Of a stretch of 64,000 nucleotides of DNA, positions 41,306 to 50,125 are shown in pieces. A program made the translations under genes and the position numbers. Origin of the DNA: Candidatus Vondammii sp. HM_W22 (lineage in GTDB: Bacteria > Pseudomonadota > Gammaproteobacteria > Chromatiales > Chromatiaceae). Position 1 is the stretch's first letter. Every line of letters starts with the position of its first letter. The notes below the pieces were generated by a model that did not search any database, was not told the DNA's origin, and saw only the letters and a program-made list of their open reading frames with translations. The stretch spans positions 186,001 to 250,000 of the forward strand of contig NZ_CP099567.1 of NCBI RefSeq assembly GCF_022530855.2, written 5' to 3'.

Positions 41306-41628
41306 GTGATACCGGATATCTGTTGGCTGTATTTCTGGTGATGACGGTGGCCACTTTCCTCACCCGTGTGATCCCTTTCATTGCGCTGAAAAACAAGGGT
41401 GAACACCCGCTGTTGATGCTTCTTGGGCGCTACATGCCTCCCTCCATCATGACTATTCTGGTGATATACAGCCTGAAGTCTGTGGATATGATGCAACCTC
41501 CTTTCGGTGCAAATGAACTGCTGGCCCTCTCATTGACCAGTCTGGTTCGTCTATTGAAAGGTCATGCGCTGCTCAGCATTTTCTCTGGCACGGCCTTCTA
41601 TATGGTTGCGTTGCAGATGGAGTTATAA
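41302..41628 (+). CDS. azlD: AzlD family transporter small subunit
   Basis: 108 residues with four hydrophobic helices and AzlD signatures FLTRVIPFIAL, LGRYMPPSIMTILVIYSLKSV and FSGTAFYMVAL. AzlD acts with AzlC in branched-chain amino-acid export. The reading frame is complete, but its partner azlC just upstream is broken, so this gene is probably without function now. Four-base overlap with azlC. Confidence 0.75.
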   Translation: MSDTGYLLAVFLVMTVATFLTRVIPFIALKNKGEHPLLMLLGRYMPPSIMTILVIYSLKSVDMMQPPFGANELLALSLTSLVRLLKGHALLSIFSGTAFYMVALQMEL

Positions 41629-41723
41629 CTGAAAGTGTTGTTTGAAAGGAATTGAAAAAGAGCGGGGTATCTGGTTGATTTGTTGTTGCGAGACATCAAA
41701 ACAACCATTGGAGATACGCCACC

Positions 41724-42957
41724 ATGAGTAAGAATAACGTTGTTAAGCTGGCAGGTCGCGATACGATTATCGATCCGCTGACAGAGTTGCTGAGAAGCGG
41801 TGCAGAGCAGTTGATCTACCAGGCGGGTGGAGGCCGAGCTGCTGGAGCTGTTGGCGGAGCACGTCGAGCGACGGACAGAGGATGGCAAGACGGGTGTGGT
41901 GCGTAATGGTCACCTGCCAGCTCGTAAACTGCAGACAGGATTGGGGCCGGTCACGGTCAAGATCCCCAAAATACGAGCGAAGACCGGCGAGCCGGTGACG
42001 TTCCGATCAGCTCTGGTGCCGCCGTATGTACGCAAGACGAAGTCACTGGAAGCGGCGCTGGCGTGGCTCTACCTGAAGGGGATTTCCAGTGGAGAGATGG
42101 GTGAAGCCCTGAAAGTGCTGGTGGGTCCGGATGCAACAGGCTTGTCGGCCGGCACGGTGTCGCGTCTGAAGCAGGTCTGGGCAGAAGAATATCGGGGCTG
42201 GTGCGAGGAGCGTCTGGATAAGGGCCATTGGGTGTATGTGTGGGCAGACGGGGTCTACAGCGGACAGAGAGCAGACGAAGCTGTGTGCCCTAGTGGTGAT
42301 CGGCGTGGTGAGAAGCATTTTCTGGCAATTGAGGATGGTGTACGGGAGTCCGCACAGAGCTGGCGGGAGGTACTGTTGAAACTGAAGTCATGCGGACTGA
42401 CCCCGCCAAAATTGGCGATCGGTGACGGTGCCATGGGATTCTGGGCTGCGCTGGAGGAAGTGTATCCGGAGACGCGCCAGCAGCGCTGCTGGATGCACAA
42501 GACCATGAACGTGCTGAACTGCCTGCCAAGGTCAGCTCAGCCGAAAGCGAAGCAGGCACTGCATAACATCTGGCAGTCGGAGACCCAGGCCGATGCGGAA
42601 AAGGCCTTTGATCTGTTTATCAAAACGTATGAGCCAAAGTATCCGGAGGCTGCCATCTGTCTGCACAAAGACCGAGAGGAACTGATGGCTTTCTATCAAT
42701 TTCCTGCGCAGCACTGGCAGAGCATTCGGACCAGCAATCCGATTGAATCCACCTTCGGGACAATCCTCCATCGAACCAGGCGTTCCAAGGGCTGCCTATC
42801 GCGTGACGGCATGCTACACATGACGTTCAAACTCGGCATGTGTGCCGAGAAGACGTGGAGACGATTACGGGGTTTCGATTACCTGGCGAAGGTGATAACC
42901 GGAATCAAATTTAAAGAGGGTGTTGAGGTAGCAGGAGTCGATCAGGTCGCCGCTTGA
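41724..42957 (+). mobile_element. IS256-family transposase, frameshifted
   Basis: Starts MSKNNVVKLAGRDTIIDPLTELLRSGAEQLIYQA, then shifts frame near 41824 and continues as EAELLELLAEHVERR...VRNGHLPARKLQTGLGPVTVKIPK to the end. A second pair of compensating shifts lies near 42280: the expected CALVVIGV is read as an altered segment between RADE and GEKHFLAIE. DDE residues are visible in VWADGVYSG, AIGDGAMGFW and NPIESTFGTI. Terminal sequences around 41650 and 42975 share TCTGGT but I could not define the repeats. It separates azlD from usp. Confidence 0.85.
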
Positions 42958-43059
42958 TTCAACTGGCTAAACACCAGATTTGACTATAACTTTTGCAGAT
43001 GGGATTGTTTGTTTAACGACGCAGGCCGGGATGACGGCCCACTAGTCAACACCGTTCGA

Positions 43060-43533
43060 TCAAGAGCCCTTCCCGACTCTCACTGCAAGCACATCGCAGG
43101 GTGCCAGATGGAGCACGCCGTTGGCGGTGGAGCCAAGGAGCAGTTGCAGTCCGTGGCGGCCGTGGCTGCCAATAACGATCAGATCGGCATCCTGATCATT
43201 CGCTATCCGGATAATCTCCCGCTTGGGCGTGCCAATCTCAACAAAGCGAGTGGATTCTGAGAGTTGATGGCGCTCGGCAAGTTGCTCCAGTTTGATCTCC
43301 GCCTGTTCAGCGATGCGTTGATCGAGATTCAGATCCTCGGGGAGTGGAATCTCTCCGGTGTACATGGTGCCGCTGTACTCAACGACATGAATCAGGGAGA
43401 GCTTGGCACCATTTTGCTGTTGCAGTTCAATTGCTTTTTCAATCACCGAGCCTTTTTCATCTGAGAAATCTGTGGTTAAAAGGATATGCTGAATAGTTTG
43501 CCATGGTAAATTCCCTCGCTGCTGCCTCTCCAC
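43060..43533 (-). CDS. Universal stress protein (UspA family)
   Basis: 157 residues. UspA fold with ILLTTDFSDEKGSVIEKAIELQ, HVVEYSGTMYTGEIPLPED, and the ATP-binding loop IVIGSHGRHGLQLLLGSTANGVLHLAPCDVLAVR (GxxG and G-S/T-N motifs visible). Adopts the GTG at 43533, directly preceded by a run of 13 further G bases; an ATG 33 bases downstream is out of frame. The true start is therefore uncertain. Divergent from the sensor kinase gene; the G-tract lies in the shared upstream region. Confidence 0.85.
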   Translation of the reverse strand: MERQQRGNLPWQTIQHILLTTDFSDEKGSVIEKAIELQQQNGAKLSLIHVVEYSGTMYTGEIPLPEDLNLDQRIAEQAEIKLEQLAERHQLSESTRFVEIGTPKREIIRIANDQDADLIVIGSHGRHGLQLLLGSTANGVLHLAPCDVLAVRVGKGS

Positions 43534-43546
43534 CCCCCCCCCCCCC
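43533..43546. repeat. Homopolymer of 14 C (G on minus strand)
   Basis: Fourteen consecutive C bases directly next to the usp start codon and 130 bases upstream of the sensor kinase start. Such long tracts slip in replication. It would change the spacing or initiation of usp and could alter promoter spacing for either gene; it is also a place where sequencing errors occur. Confidence 0.9.
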
Positions 43547-43676
43547 GCTGTCGTGGGGCTGATGGGTTGCCATAAAGTTGCGAAGTGTTGATCTAACCTG
43601 CCGAATCAGGGATCACTTGTCAGTACTGGCAGAATTACGTAGTCTCAAAAAGTCTCTTCCGGAAGATGGTTTTTGT

Positions 43677-45830
43677 ATGCGGCTTGGATTCCTGATACTG
43701 ATTTTGTCTCTGCAACTGCTGTTCGGCTCTGCCTGGGCTGAAGATACGCTTATACGGGTCGGTGTGTTGAGCCACCGGGGCGATCAGGCCACGGTAAAAA
43801 TGTGGTCGCCCACGGCCGATTATTTAACCGGCGAGATACCCGGTCATCGATTTGAAATTTCCCCGCTGCATTTTGATGAGGTGGACCCGGCGGTAAAATT
43901 TGGCCAGGTCGATTTTATTCTGGTCAATCCGGGTATCTATGTGAACCTGGAGGTTCGCTACCGGATATCCCGTATATCAACCCTGAACAATCTGGTGGGA
44001 GATGTCTCTCTTAATACTTTTGGAGGGGTTATTTTTACCCGCTATGACAGAAAAGATATCAATTCGATTGAAGATCTGCGCGGTAAGCATTTAATGGCGG
44101 TTGATAAGACCTCTCTCGGTGGTTTTCAGATGGCCTGGCGTGAGCTCAAGGCCAGCGGTGTTGACCCTTCAAAGGATCTCTCCCAACTTTCATTTGGCGG
44201 CATTCACGATGACGTGGTGATGGCGGTTAAAGACGGCCGGGTCGATGCGGGCACGGTGCGTACCGATATCCTGGAGCGGATGGCGGTGTCAGGGGATATT
44301 CACCTGGATGATTTCAAAATCATTAATCCGCGGTCAAATCCGGAATTTCTGTTCGTCCGCAGTACGCGGCTCTATCCTGAGTGGCCATTCAGTAAGGTTC
44401 AGCACACCTCCAATGAACTGGCGCAACGGGTGGCGGTAGCTTTGCTGAATATGCCGGTGGAGCACCCCGCAGCCAAAGCGGGGCGATATGCCGGATGGAC
44501 TATTCCTCTGGATTACCAGCCGGTGCATGAGCTTTTCCGGGATCTGCATTTGCCGCCTTATCAGAATCTAGGGCGTTTCACGCTGCAGGATGCGATAAAA
44601 AAGTACTGGTACTGGCTGGCGGCAAGTCTGGTTTTCCTCGTCTTCATGGCATTTATGACGACCTGGATCGCACGCCTGAACCGTGAGCTGAAGAAAGCAA
44701 AACAGTATCTGGAACGGCAGTATGAGTTGATATTGAACTCGGTGGGAGATGGCATTTGCGGTGTGGATATGCACGGGGATGCAACCTTCGTCAATCAGGC
44801 AGTAGAGCAGATCACCGGCTGGAACGAGGATGATTTGATTGGTAAAAACCAGCATGAATTGCTGCACCACACTCGGGCGGATGGACGTCCGCATCCGGCG
44901 GAAGAGTGTCCTGTCTATGCCACCTATCTGGATAGCGTCCCACGATTTGTCAGCGATGATATCTTCTGGAAAAAGGACGGTGGCAGTATTCCGGTGGAGT
45001 ACTCCAGTACACCGATAAAAGATCACCAGGGGCAGACGGTGGGCAGTGTAGTGGTGTTCCGTGATATCAGTGAGCGTAAGCAGGCGGAGGAGGTGGTCAG
45101 GCAGCATCAGATGGAGCTGGCTCATGTTGCCCGGCTGAATACCATGGGTGAGATGGCCTCCGGTATTGCCCACGAGCTGAACCAGCCTCTCACGGCGATT
45201 GCCACCAATGCCCACGCCTGTATTCGCATGTTGGAGAGCGGTGGCTCCCAAAGGGAACGGTGTGCCGATGTTATGGAACGTATTGGTGCCCAGGCTGAAC
45301 GGGCCGGAGAGATTATTCGTCAGCTGCGTCAGTTTGTCCTCAAGGATCAGCCGGAGCTCAGTCTCATCGATCTCAACCAGGTGATTAACGGGGTGATGCT
45401 GCTGTTGAAGCCTGAAATCAGGCGGGCGGAGGTGCAGGTCAGACTGCTCCTGGAGGGTAATGTCGGCAAAGTGCTGGCTCAGCACGTCCAGATTGATCAG
45501 GTGATACTCAACCTGGCGCGAAATGCCATTGAAGCGATGGCTGATTGCACGGAATGTGACCGGATATTGACCATACGTACCTCATCAAAACACCCGGGTA
45601 TGGTGGTGGTAACAGTGGAAGATACCGGGCCAGGCCTTGATGAGAGTGTGGCGTCCGAGCTGTTTAACCCGTTTGTGACCACCAAGCCCGATGGAATGGG
45701 GCTTGGCCTTTCAATTAGTCAGGGTATTATTGAAGCCCACAAAGGCAGGCTATATCTTGATTCAGAGAGCGGAAAAGGGGCGGTTTTCCGGTTTTCACTG
45801 CCGATAGAGTCCGGGGAGAATCAGCAATGA
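43677..45830 (+). CDS. TtrS-like sensor histidine kinase with PhnD-type periplasmic domain
   Basis: 717 residues from ATG 43677 (GGAAG upstream; the Met starts the signal peptide MRLGFLILILSLQLLFGSAWA). Residues about 25-300 form a PhnD/phosphonate-binding-protein-like sensor (RVGVLSHRGDQATVKMWSP, DFILVNPGIYVNLE). Then come one membrane helix (YWYWLAASLVFLVFMAFMTTW), a PAS domain (YELILNSVGDGICGVD...FRDISERKQAE), HisKA with the phospho-His in SGIAHELNQPL, and HATPase (NLARNAIEAM, VEDTGPGLDE, GMGLGLSI). This is the layout of tetrathionate sensor TtrS. Overlaps the regulator gene by ATGA and precedes the sox genes. Confidence 0.85.
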   Translation: MRLGFLILILSLQLLFGSAWAEDTLIRVGVLSHRGDQATVKMWSPTADYLTGEIPGHRFEISPLHFDEVDPAVKFGQVDFILVNPGIYVNLEVRYRISRISTLNNLVGDVSLNTFGGVIFTRYDRKDINSIEDLRGKHLMAVDKTSLGGFQMAWRELKASGVDPSKDLSQLSFGGIHDDVVMAVKDGRVDAGTVRTDILERMAVSGDIHLDDFKIINPRSNPEFLFVRSTRLYPEWPFSKVQHTSNELAQRVAVALLNMPVEHPAAKAGRYAGWTIPLDYQPVHELFRDLHLPPYQNLGRFTLQDAIKKYWYWLAASLVFLVFMAFMTTWIARLNRELKKAKQYLERQYELILNSVGDGICGVDMHGDATFVNQAVEQITGWNEDDLIGKNQHELLHHTRADGRPHPAEECPVYATYLDSVPRFVSDDIFWKKDGGSIPVEYSSTPIKDHQGQTVGSVVVFRDISERKQAEEVVRQHQMELAHVARLNTMGEMASGIAHELNQPLTAIATNAHACIRMLESGGSQRERCADVMERIGAQAERAGEIIRQLRQFVLKDQPELSLIDLNQVINGVMLLLKPEIRRAEVQVRLLLEGNVGKVLAQHVQIDQVILNLARNAIEAMADCTECDRILTIRTSSKHPGMVVVTVEDTGPGLDESVASELFNPFVTTKPDGMGLGLSISQGIIEAHKGRLYLDSESGKGAVFRFSLPIESGENQQ

Positions 45831-46438
45831 CTCAAGATGTAACGGTTTTTATTGTCGATGATGATCAGGAGGTGCGTGATGCACTGCAGCTTCTGATGGA
45901 GTCTGTTGGACTTGCTGTGGAGACGTTTGAGTCTGCCCAGGCTTATCTCGATGCCTTCGATGCCACACGCCCCGGTTGCCTGGTATTGGATGTGCGTATG
46001 CCCGGTATGGGCGGCCTGGATCTGCAGGTCTATCTGAAATCAGAATCCCTGCACCCTCCCATTATCATCATCACAGGCCACGGTGATGTACCCATGGTGG
46101 TCCGTGCCGTCCAGGCAGGGGCGGTGGATTTTATCGAAAAACCGTTTAACGATCAGTCCCTTCTGGACAGTGTTCATCGCGCCATTGAACAAGATGCGGA
46201 ACAGCGGGGCCAGGCTTCCAGGCTTGCGGATATTAAAGAGCGACTGGATCGCCTGACACCGCGGGAGAGAGAAGTGCTGGAACTTGTGGTGGCAGGAAAG
46301 CGCAATAAAGTGATCGCCGCAGATCTCGATGTGAGCCAATCCACTGTCGAGGCACATCGGGCTAAAGTGATGGAGAAGATGGAAGCCGACAGCCTGTCCG
46401 ATCTGATGCGCATGGTGCTGACACTAGAGCTGCCATAA
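45827..46438 (+). CDS. FixJ/TtrR-type response regulator
   Basis: 203 residues. Receiver domain with VFIVDDDQEVRDALQLLMES, phospho-Asp in LVLDVRMPGMGG, TGHGDVPMVVRA and FIEKPF; then a LuxR-type HTH (LTPREREVLELVVAGKRNKVIAADLDVSQSTVEAHRAKVMEKM). Translationally coupled to the sensor. Its natural targets are probably the sox genes starting 335 bases downstream, an inference from position only. Confidence 0.88.
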   Translation: MTQDVTVFIVDDDQEVRDALQLLMESVGLAVETFESAQAYLDAFDATRPGCLVLDVRMPGMGGLDLQVYLKSESLHPPIIIITGHGDVPMVVRAVQAGAVDFIEKPFNDQSLLDSVHRAIEQDAEQRGQASRLADIKERLDRLTPREREVLELVVAGKRNKVIAADLDVSQSTVEAHRAKVMEKMEADSLSDLMRMVLTLELP

Positions 46439-46660
46439 TACTCGACCCTCGCCACATTCGGAAAACAATAATGCATACCGGATAATCTAGGCAGATCCAT
46501 CTTTTTCCTGCTGCACCTATTACGGAAAACCCCAGCAGGCGCTCCAGTATCTCCCAATTTTATTTACTCTGCGGAGTTTCCATAATCGGCATGGCCTGAA
46601 GATTTGTATATTCACTCTGCTTTTTCAGATGCCCGCGTATCGTCTAGTCAGACCCTGAAT

Positions 46661-46726
46661 AAGCAAGCGAAAAGGTAAAAATGGTTGGCTGATTTGTCTG
46701 GTGATCAACGCAATTTGCGCTTGCTT
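46661..46726. promoter_or_regulatory. Inverted repeat upstream of soxX
   Basis: AAGCAAGCG (46661-46669) and its exact complement CGCTTGCTT (46718-46726) flank 48 bases in the 335-base leader between the response regulator gene and soxX. This could be a transcript hairpin or a pair of regulator half-sites. No clear -35/-10 was chosen. The rest of this leader holds no gene. Confidence 0.4.
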
Positions 46727-46773
46727 CTCCTTATCGGCTATTCCCACCCAGCATCCGCCTTGTAAGGAGGACG

Positions 46774-47148
46774 ATGATGATAAAAATCAGAAAACGACTA
46801 GTGATTGTGGCGGCAGCATTCGCTGTTTTGACTGGTTGCTCAATAGTGGGCTCCAGTGCATTTGCAGCCAGTGCGAGCGATGTGTCGGAAGGTAAAAAAT
46901 TGGCGTTTGGCCGTACCAAAGGCAATTGCCTTGCATGTCATATGATTGAAGGCGGCAGTGCCCACGGCAATATTGCGCCACCGCTGGTCGCCATGAAGGC
47001 TCGGTATCCGGCAAAGGCAAAACTGACGGCGCAGATCTCAGATGCTTCAAGGATGAATCAGGAAACGATGATGCCGCTATTTGGTGCCCACGCGATTCTT
47101 TCGGAAGCAGAGATAGATAAGATCGTCGATTTCGTTTTGTCGCTGTAG
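46774..47148 (+). CDS. soxX: Sulfur-oxidising protein SoxX (c-type cytochrome)
   Basis: 124 residues with an N-terminal signal region (LVIVAAAFAVLTGCSIVGSSAFA; the inner LTGC could also act as a lipobox) and one haem site CLACH (52-56). NIAPPLVAMK and MNQETMMPLFG, likely containing the distal Met, follow. SoxX pairs with SoxA to oxidatively couple thiosulfate to the SoxY carrier cysteine in the periplasm. Strong AAGGAGGA ribosome site. First gene of the sox operon. Confidence 0.94.
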   Translation: MMIKIRKRLVIVAAAFAVLTGCSIVGSSAFAASASDVSEGKKLAFGRTKGNCLACHMIEGGSAHGNIAPPLVAMKARYPAKAKLTAQISDASRMNQETMMPLFGAHAILSEAEIDKIVDFVLSL

Positions 47149-47187
47149 TCGGCGGCTGAGAGCAATAATTTTGGAGAAGAGTGAATT

Positions 47188-48024
47188 ATGGATAAGTTGC
47201 TGAAGCTTACTGTAGCGCTGGTCATGACTGTGGGTGCCGTACTGAATGTGCAGGCATCGCCAGATGAAGACCGGGCTACCTACAAGACATACTACGAGGG
47301 GCGGTTTCCAGGCGTTCCTTTTGAAGATTATGCTAATGGTGTTTATGCTATTGATAAGGTCGGACGCGAGAACTGGGAAACGATTGAAGAGTTTCCTCCC
47401 TACGAGCTGTTCATCGATGAGGGCGAGGCGATGTGGGAGAAGCCTTTTGCCAATGGCAAAGGTTATAAGGATTGCTTCCCTGAAGGTCCAGTCATTGCCC
47501 AGAATTACCCCAGTTGGGATAAAAAGCAGAGTATAGTGATGACACTGCCCTTGGCATTGAACCAGTGCCGTGAGGCGAATGGTGAAAAACCGCTGAATTA
47601 TAAGAAGGGTTCAATCAACAATATTGCCTCTTATATTGCATACCAATCCCGCGGCAAGATGACCAATGTGGTGGTTCCTGAAGATGATCCCCGTGCAATG
47701 GAGGCCTACGAAAAGGGCAAGAAGTTCTATTTTACCCGTCGCGGCCAACTCAATTTCTCTTGTGCCAGTTGCCATATGCAGAGTGTCGGTATGCAGATTC
47801 GCTCTGAAATACTCAGCCCGGCGCTGGGCCATACGACTCACTTTCCGGTGTATCGGTCAAAGTGGGGTACCGTTGGCACACTGCATCGCCGTTTTACTGG
47901 CTGTAACAAAAACATCAGGGCAAAGCCTTTCAAGGCTCAGGGTGAAGAGTACCGTAATCTGGAGTACTTCCTGACCAGCATGAGTAACGGCCTTGAGTTG
48001 AATGGCCCAGGCGCCCGGAAATAA
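47188..48024 (+). CDS. soxA: SoxA, L-cysteine S-thiosulfotransferase subunit (single-haem type)
   Basis: 278 residues. Signal peptide to about residue 24, then a single CxxCH (CASCH, 192-196) and the active-site Cys ligand C239 in FTGCNKNIRAKPF. C96 (DCFPEG) and C127 (QCREANGE) occupy the place of the lost N-terminal haem and probably form a disulfide, as in monohaem SoxA. Forms SoxXA, which attaches thiosulfate to SoxY. GGAGAAG upstream. 39 bases after soxX. Confidence 0.95.
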   Translation: MDKLLKLTVALVMTVGAVLNVQASPDEDRATYKTYYEGRFPGVPFEDYANGVYAIDKVGRENWETIEEFPPYELFIDEGEAMWEKPFANGKGYKDCFPEGPVIAQNYPSWDKKQSIVMTLPLALNQCREANGEKPLNYKKGSINNIASYIAYQSRGKMTNVVVPEDDPRAMEAYEKGKKFYFTRRGQLNFSCASCHMQSVGMQIRSEILSPALGHTTHFPVYRSKWGTVGTLHRRFTGCNKNIRAKPFKAQGEEYRNLEYFLTSMSNGLELNGPGARK

Positions 48025-48080
48025 CCAAACCTGGGTGTGAGTGTTGCACCTGCAGGGAGAACGAGATTTGGAGTGTGAAC

Positions 48081-48425
48081 ATGAGAATAGAATATATGTT
48101 GGGCGTACTGGTCCTGATGGCTTTTGCCATGGATGGTATCAGTAACAGCCTAGCGGCGGAGGCAGCAAAAGCGGCTGATCCAACGGCCATAAAGGCGACT
48201 CAGGCAATCGCCGATGCGGATATAGCCAGAAAAAAGGCGGCATCGGTAGCGGGCGAATGGCGAGACACCGGTAAAATGATCAAAAAAGCCAAGAAGCTTG
48301 TTGATGAGGGTGATTTTCCAGCTGCCATCAAATTGGCAGGTAAAGCCCAGCAGCAGGGTGAACTGGGTTATGATCAGGCTGTTGCACAAACACAGCTGCG
48401 GTTACCTTCATACCTGAAGAACTGA
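48081..48425 (+). CDS. soxK: SoxXA-binding protein SoxK
   Basis: 114 residues: signal peptide (YMLGVLVLMAFAMDGISNSLA) and a small helical mature domain, AIADADIARKKAASVAGEWRDTGKMIKKAKKL and ALKLAGKAQQQGELGYDQA-like ending (here AIKLAGKAQQQ). This matches SoxK, the SoxXA-binding subunit described in Chlorobi and purple sulfur bacteria. ATG 48081 has GGAGTG five bases upstream. Located between soxA and soxL as usual. Confidence 0.88.
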   Translation: MRIEYMLGVLVLMAFAMDGISNSLAAEAAKAADPTAIKATQAIADADIARKKAASVAGEWRDTGKMIKKAKKLVDEGDFPAAIKLAGKAQQQGELGYDQAVAQTQLRLPSYLKN

Positions 48426-48454
48426 TACTGAAACCCACTAGGAGAATACGCATA

Positions 48455-49126
48455 ATGAACTATGCAAGGGCATTAATGGCACTCTTGCTGGCTGGCGGGC
48501 TTGCGATATCCGGTTTGGCTGCGGCAGAGCATGGCGGCAAGATAACCCCTACGCTGCACAGCGTGGACGTAGTGCACAATGGTAAGGACGTGACCATCTC
48601 GCGTACGTCAGACAAGAGTGCGATGATCCCCAAAGCTTATGCCAAAACAGCCCGGGTCTGCACACCTTTCTGTATCCAGCCGATGCAGGTTGCCTCGGGT
48701 GTGGAGACGGTTGGTGAACTGGAAGTTTTGGGTTATCTGAAACGGATCAGTAACGGCGACCGTAAAGTGATGGTGGTGGACTCACGTTCCCCCGAGTGGA
48801 TTCGGCGTGGCACCATCCCAGGATCGGTCAACATCCCATGGAATAAAATCAATGTGGATGTCCAGGGTACTTTCGATATTGAGACAGAAGCAGAGACGTT
48901 AAATCACATTCTGACCAGACAGTTCAATGCCAAATTGAGCAACGGTAAATGGGATTTCCGCAATGCCAAGACTCTGGTGCTGTTCTGTAATGGTAGCTGG
49001 TGCCCCCAATCTTCGGTTAATATCAAGACACTGACCAAGCTGGGTTACCCTTCATATAAGCTGAAGTGGTATCGTGGCGGCATGCAGTCTTGGGTCAGCC
49101 TTGGCTTGACCACAGTTTCTAATTGA
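48455..49126 (+). CDS. soxL: Periplasmic rhodanese SoxL
   Basis: 223 residues. Signal peptide (LMALLLAGGLAISGLAAA), then VCTPFCIQPMQ with two Cys, and a rhodanese domain (about 85-220) with VVDSRSPEWIRRGTIPGSVNIPW and the active-site loop LFCNGSWCPQSS, whose first Cys takes the sulfur. SoxL is thought to release or transfer the sulfane sulfur from SoxY and so keep the carrier turning over where SoxCD is absent. TAGGAGA upstream; 29 bases after soxK. Confidence 0.88.
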   Translation: MNYARALMALLLAGGLAISGLAAAEHGGKITPTLHSVDVVHNGKDVTISRTSDKSAMIPKAYAKTARVCTPFCIQPMQVASGVETVGELEVLGYLKRISNGDRKVMVVDSRSPEWIRRGTIPGSVNIPWNKINVDVQGTFDIETEAETLNHILTRQFNAKLSNGKWDFRNAKTLVLFCNGSWCPQSSVNIKTLTKLGYPSYKLKWYRGGMQSWVSLGLTTVSN

Positions 49127-49153
49127 ACGAATAAATATTTAGGAGTGAAAATT

Positions 49154-49618
49154 ATGAAACGCAGGATTTTTCTTAAGGGCTCGATGACAGCCGGGGCGTT
49201 GGGTGTAGCCGTAGGTGCTGGACTTTTGATCCCTTCAGTTGTGCTTGCGGCCTGGCCTGAGAGTGCTTTTAAAGCGAAGAACGTTGGCGATGCCATGAGA
49301 GAGCTGACAGGCTTTGACGCGATTGAAGAGAGTGGTGATATTAAAGTTAAAGCCCCTGATATTGCTGAAAATGGCGCAGTTGTACCGATTAGTGTTACCA
49401 CCAGCATCAGTGGTGTTGAGTCTATCTCTATTGTCGCTCCCAGCAACCCTTCTCCTCTGGTGGCCAGTTTTGCCCTGGGTGCTGGTTCGCAAGGTTACGC
49501 CTCTACCCGTATCAAAATGGGTAAGAGCGGCGATGTCATTGCCGTGGTGAAAGCCGGAGGCAAGCTTTACAGCGCCAAGAAAGGCGTCAAAGTAACCATC
49601 GGTGGTTGCGGTGGTTAA
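49154..49618 (+). CDS. soxY: SoxY thiosulfate-oxidation carrier protein
   Basis: 154 residues from ATG 49154 (AGGAG nine bases upstream; a GTG three codons earlier is not needed). Twin-arginine signal KRRIFLKGS...GALGVAVGAG and the C-terminal GGCGG swinging arm whose Cys carries the sulfur intermediates. Exported folded, with SoxZ, by Tat. Follows soxL. Confidence 0.97.
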   Translation: MKRRIFLKGSMTAGALGVAVGAGLLIPSVVLAAWPESAFKAKNVGDAMRELTGFDAIEESGDIKVKAPDIAENGAVVPISVTTSISGVESISIVAPSNPSPLVASFALGAGSQGYASTRIKMGKSGDVIAVVKAGGKLYSAKKGVKVTIGGCGG

Positions 49619-49687
49619 CACCGATTGTTTGAGCCGCCCCGTACACAGTAACTGTGCATGACACGCCAAAAGGCTGAGGAACAGGTA

Positions 49688-50002
49688 ATGGCAAAAAAGA
49701 GTATTAAGATTCGCGCCAAACACAAAGGCGGAGTGACAACAGTAAAAGCCTTGATGGCCCACCCAATGGAGACAGGTGCTCGTAAAGACAAGAAGACAGG
49801 GAAACTAATTCCTGCCCACTTCATCCAGGAAGTGACCTGCGATATGGGCGGAACGAATTTGATGACGGCGGCCTGGAGTGGCGGCGTCTCGAAGAACCCT
49901 TACCTCTCTTTCAAGTTTGAAGGTGGAAAAGGGGAGACTCTGACACTGAAGTGGGTGGATAACCAAGGTAACTCCGACTCTATGGAAGCCGTCGTCAAAT
50001 AA
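49688..50002 (+). CDS. soxZ: SoxZ carrier partner
   Basis: 104 residues from ATG 49688 with GAGGAA upstream; the open frame extends to 49658 but the family begins at KKSIKIRAKHKGG. SoxZ fold: VKALMAHPMETGARKDKKTGKLIPAHFIQEV and NPYLSFKFEG. No signal peptide, consistent with co-export with SoxY. Confidence 0.97.
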   Translation: MAKKSIKIRAKHKGGVTTVKALMAHPMETGARKDKKTGKLIPAHFIQEVTCDMGGTNLMTAAWSGGVSKNPYLSFKFEGGKGETLTLKWVDNQGNSDSMEAVVK

Positions 50003-50017
50003 CAGCTATTCTGTTCC

Positions 50018-50054
50018 GGACCACTGGGGAAATGAGTTCCTTCCTCAGTGGTCC
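50018..50054 (+). terminator. Hairpin between soxZ and soxB
   Basis: Arms 50018-50031 and 50041-50054 (starting GGACCACTG) pair over 14 bases with one wobble; no strong T-run follows. It could partially stop or stabilise transcripts so that soxXAKLYZ and soxB are made in different amounts. Confidence 0.5.
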
Positions 50055-50125
50055 ACTCCTCTTGTAATTTCTTATTTATCAATATGTTGATATCAGGGAT
50101 ACTGTGCCTGGGGGGTTAATTTTCG

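Noticed and set aside
44568-45485. 305-codon open frame antisense to the sensor kinase
   Set aside because: Mirror of the kinase coding frame; no ribosome site and no protein-like pattern.
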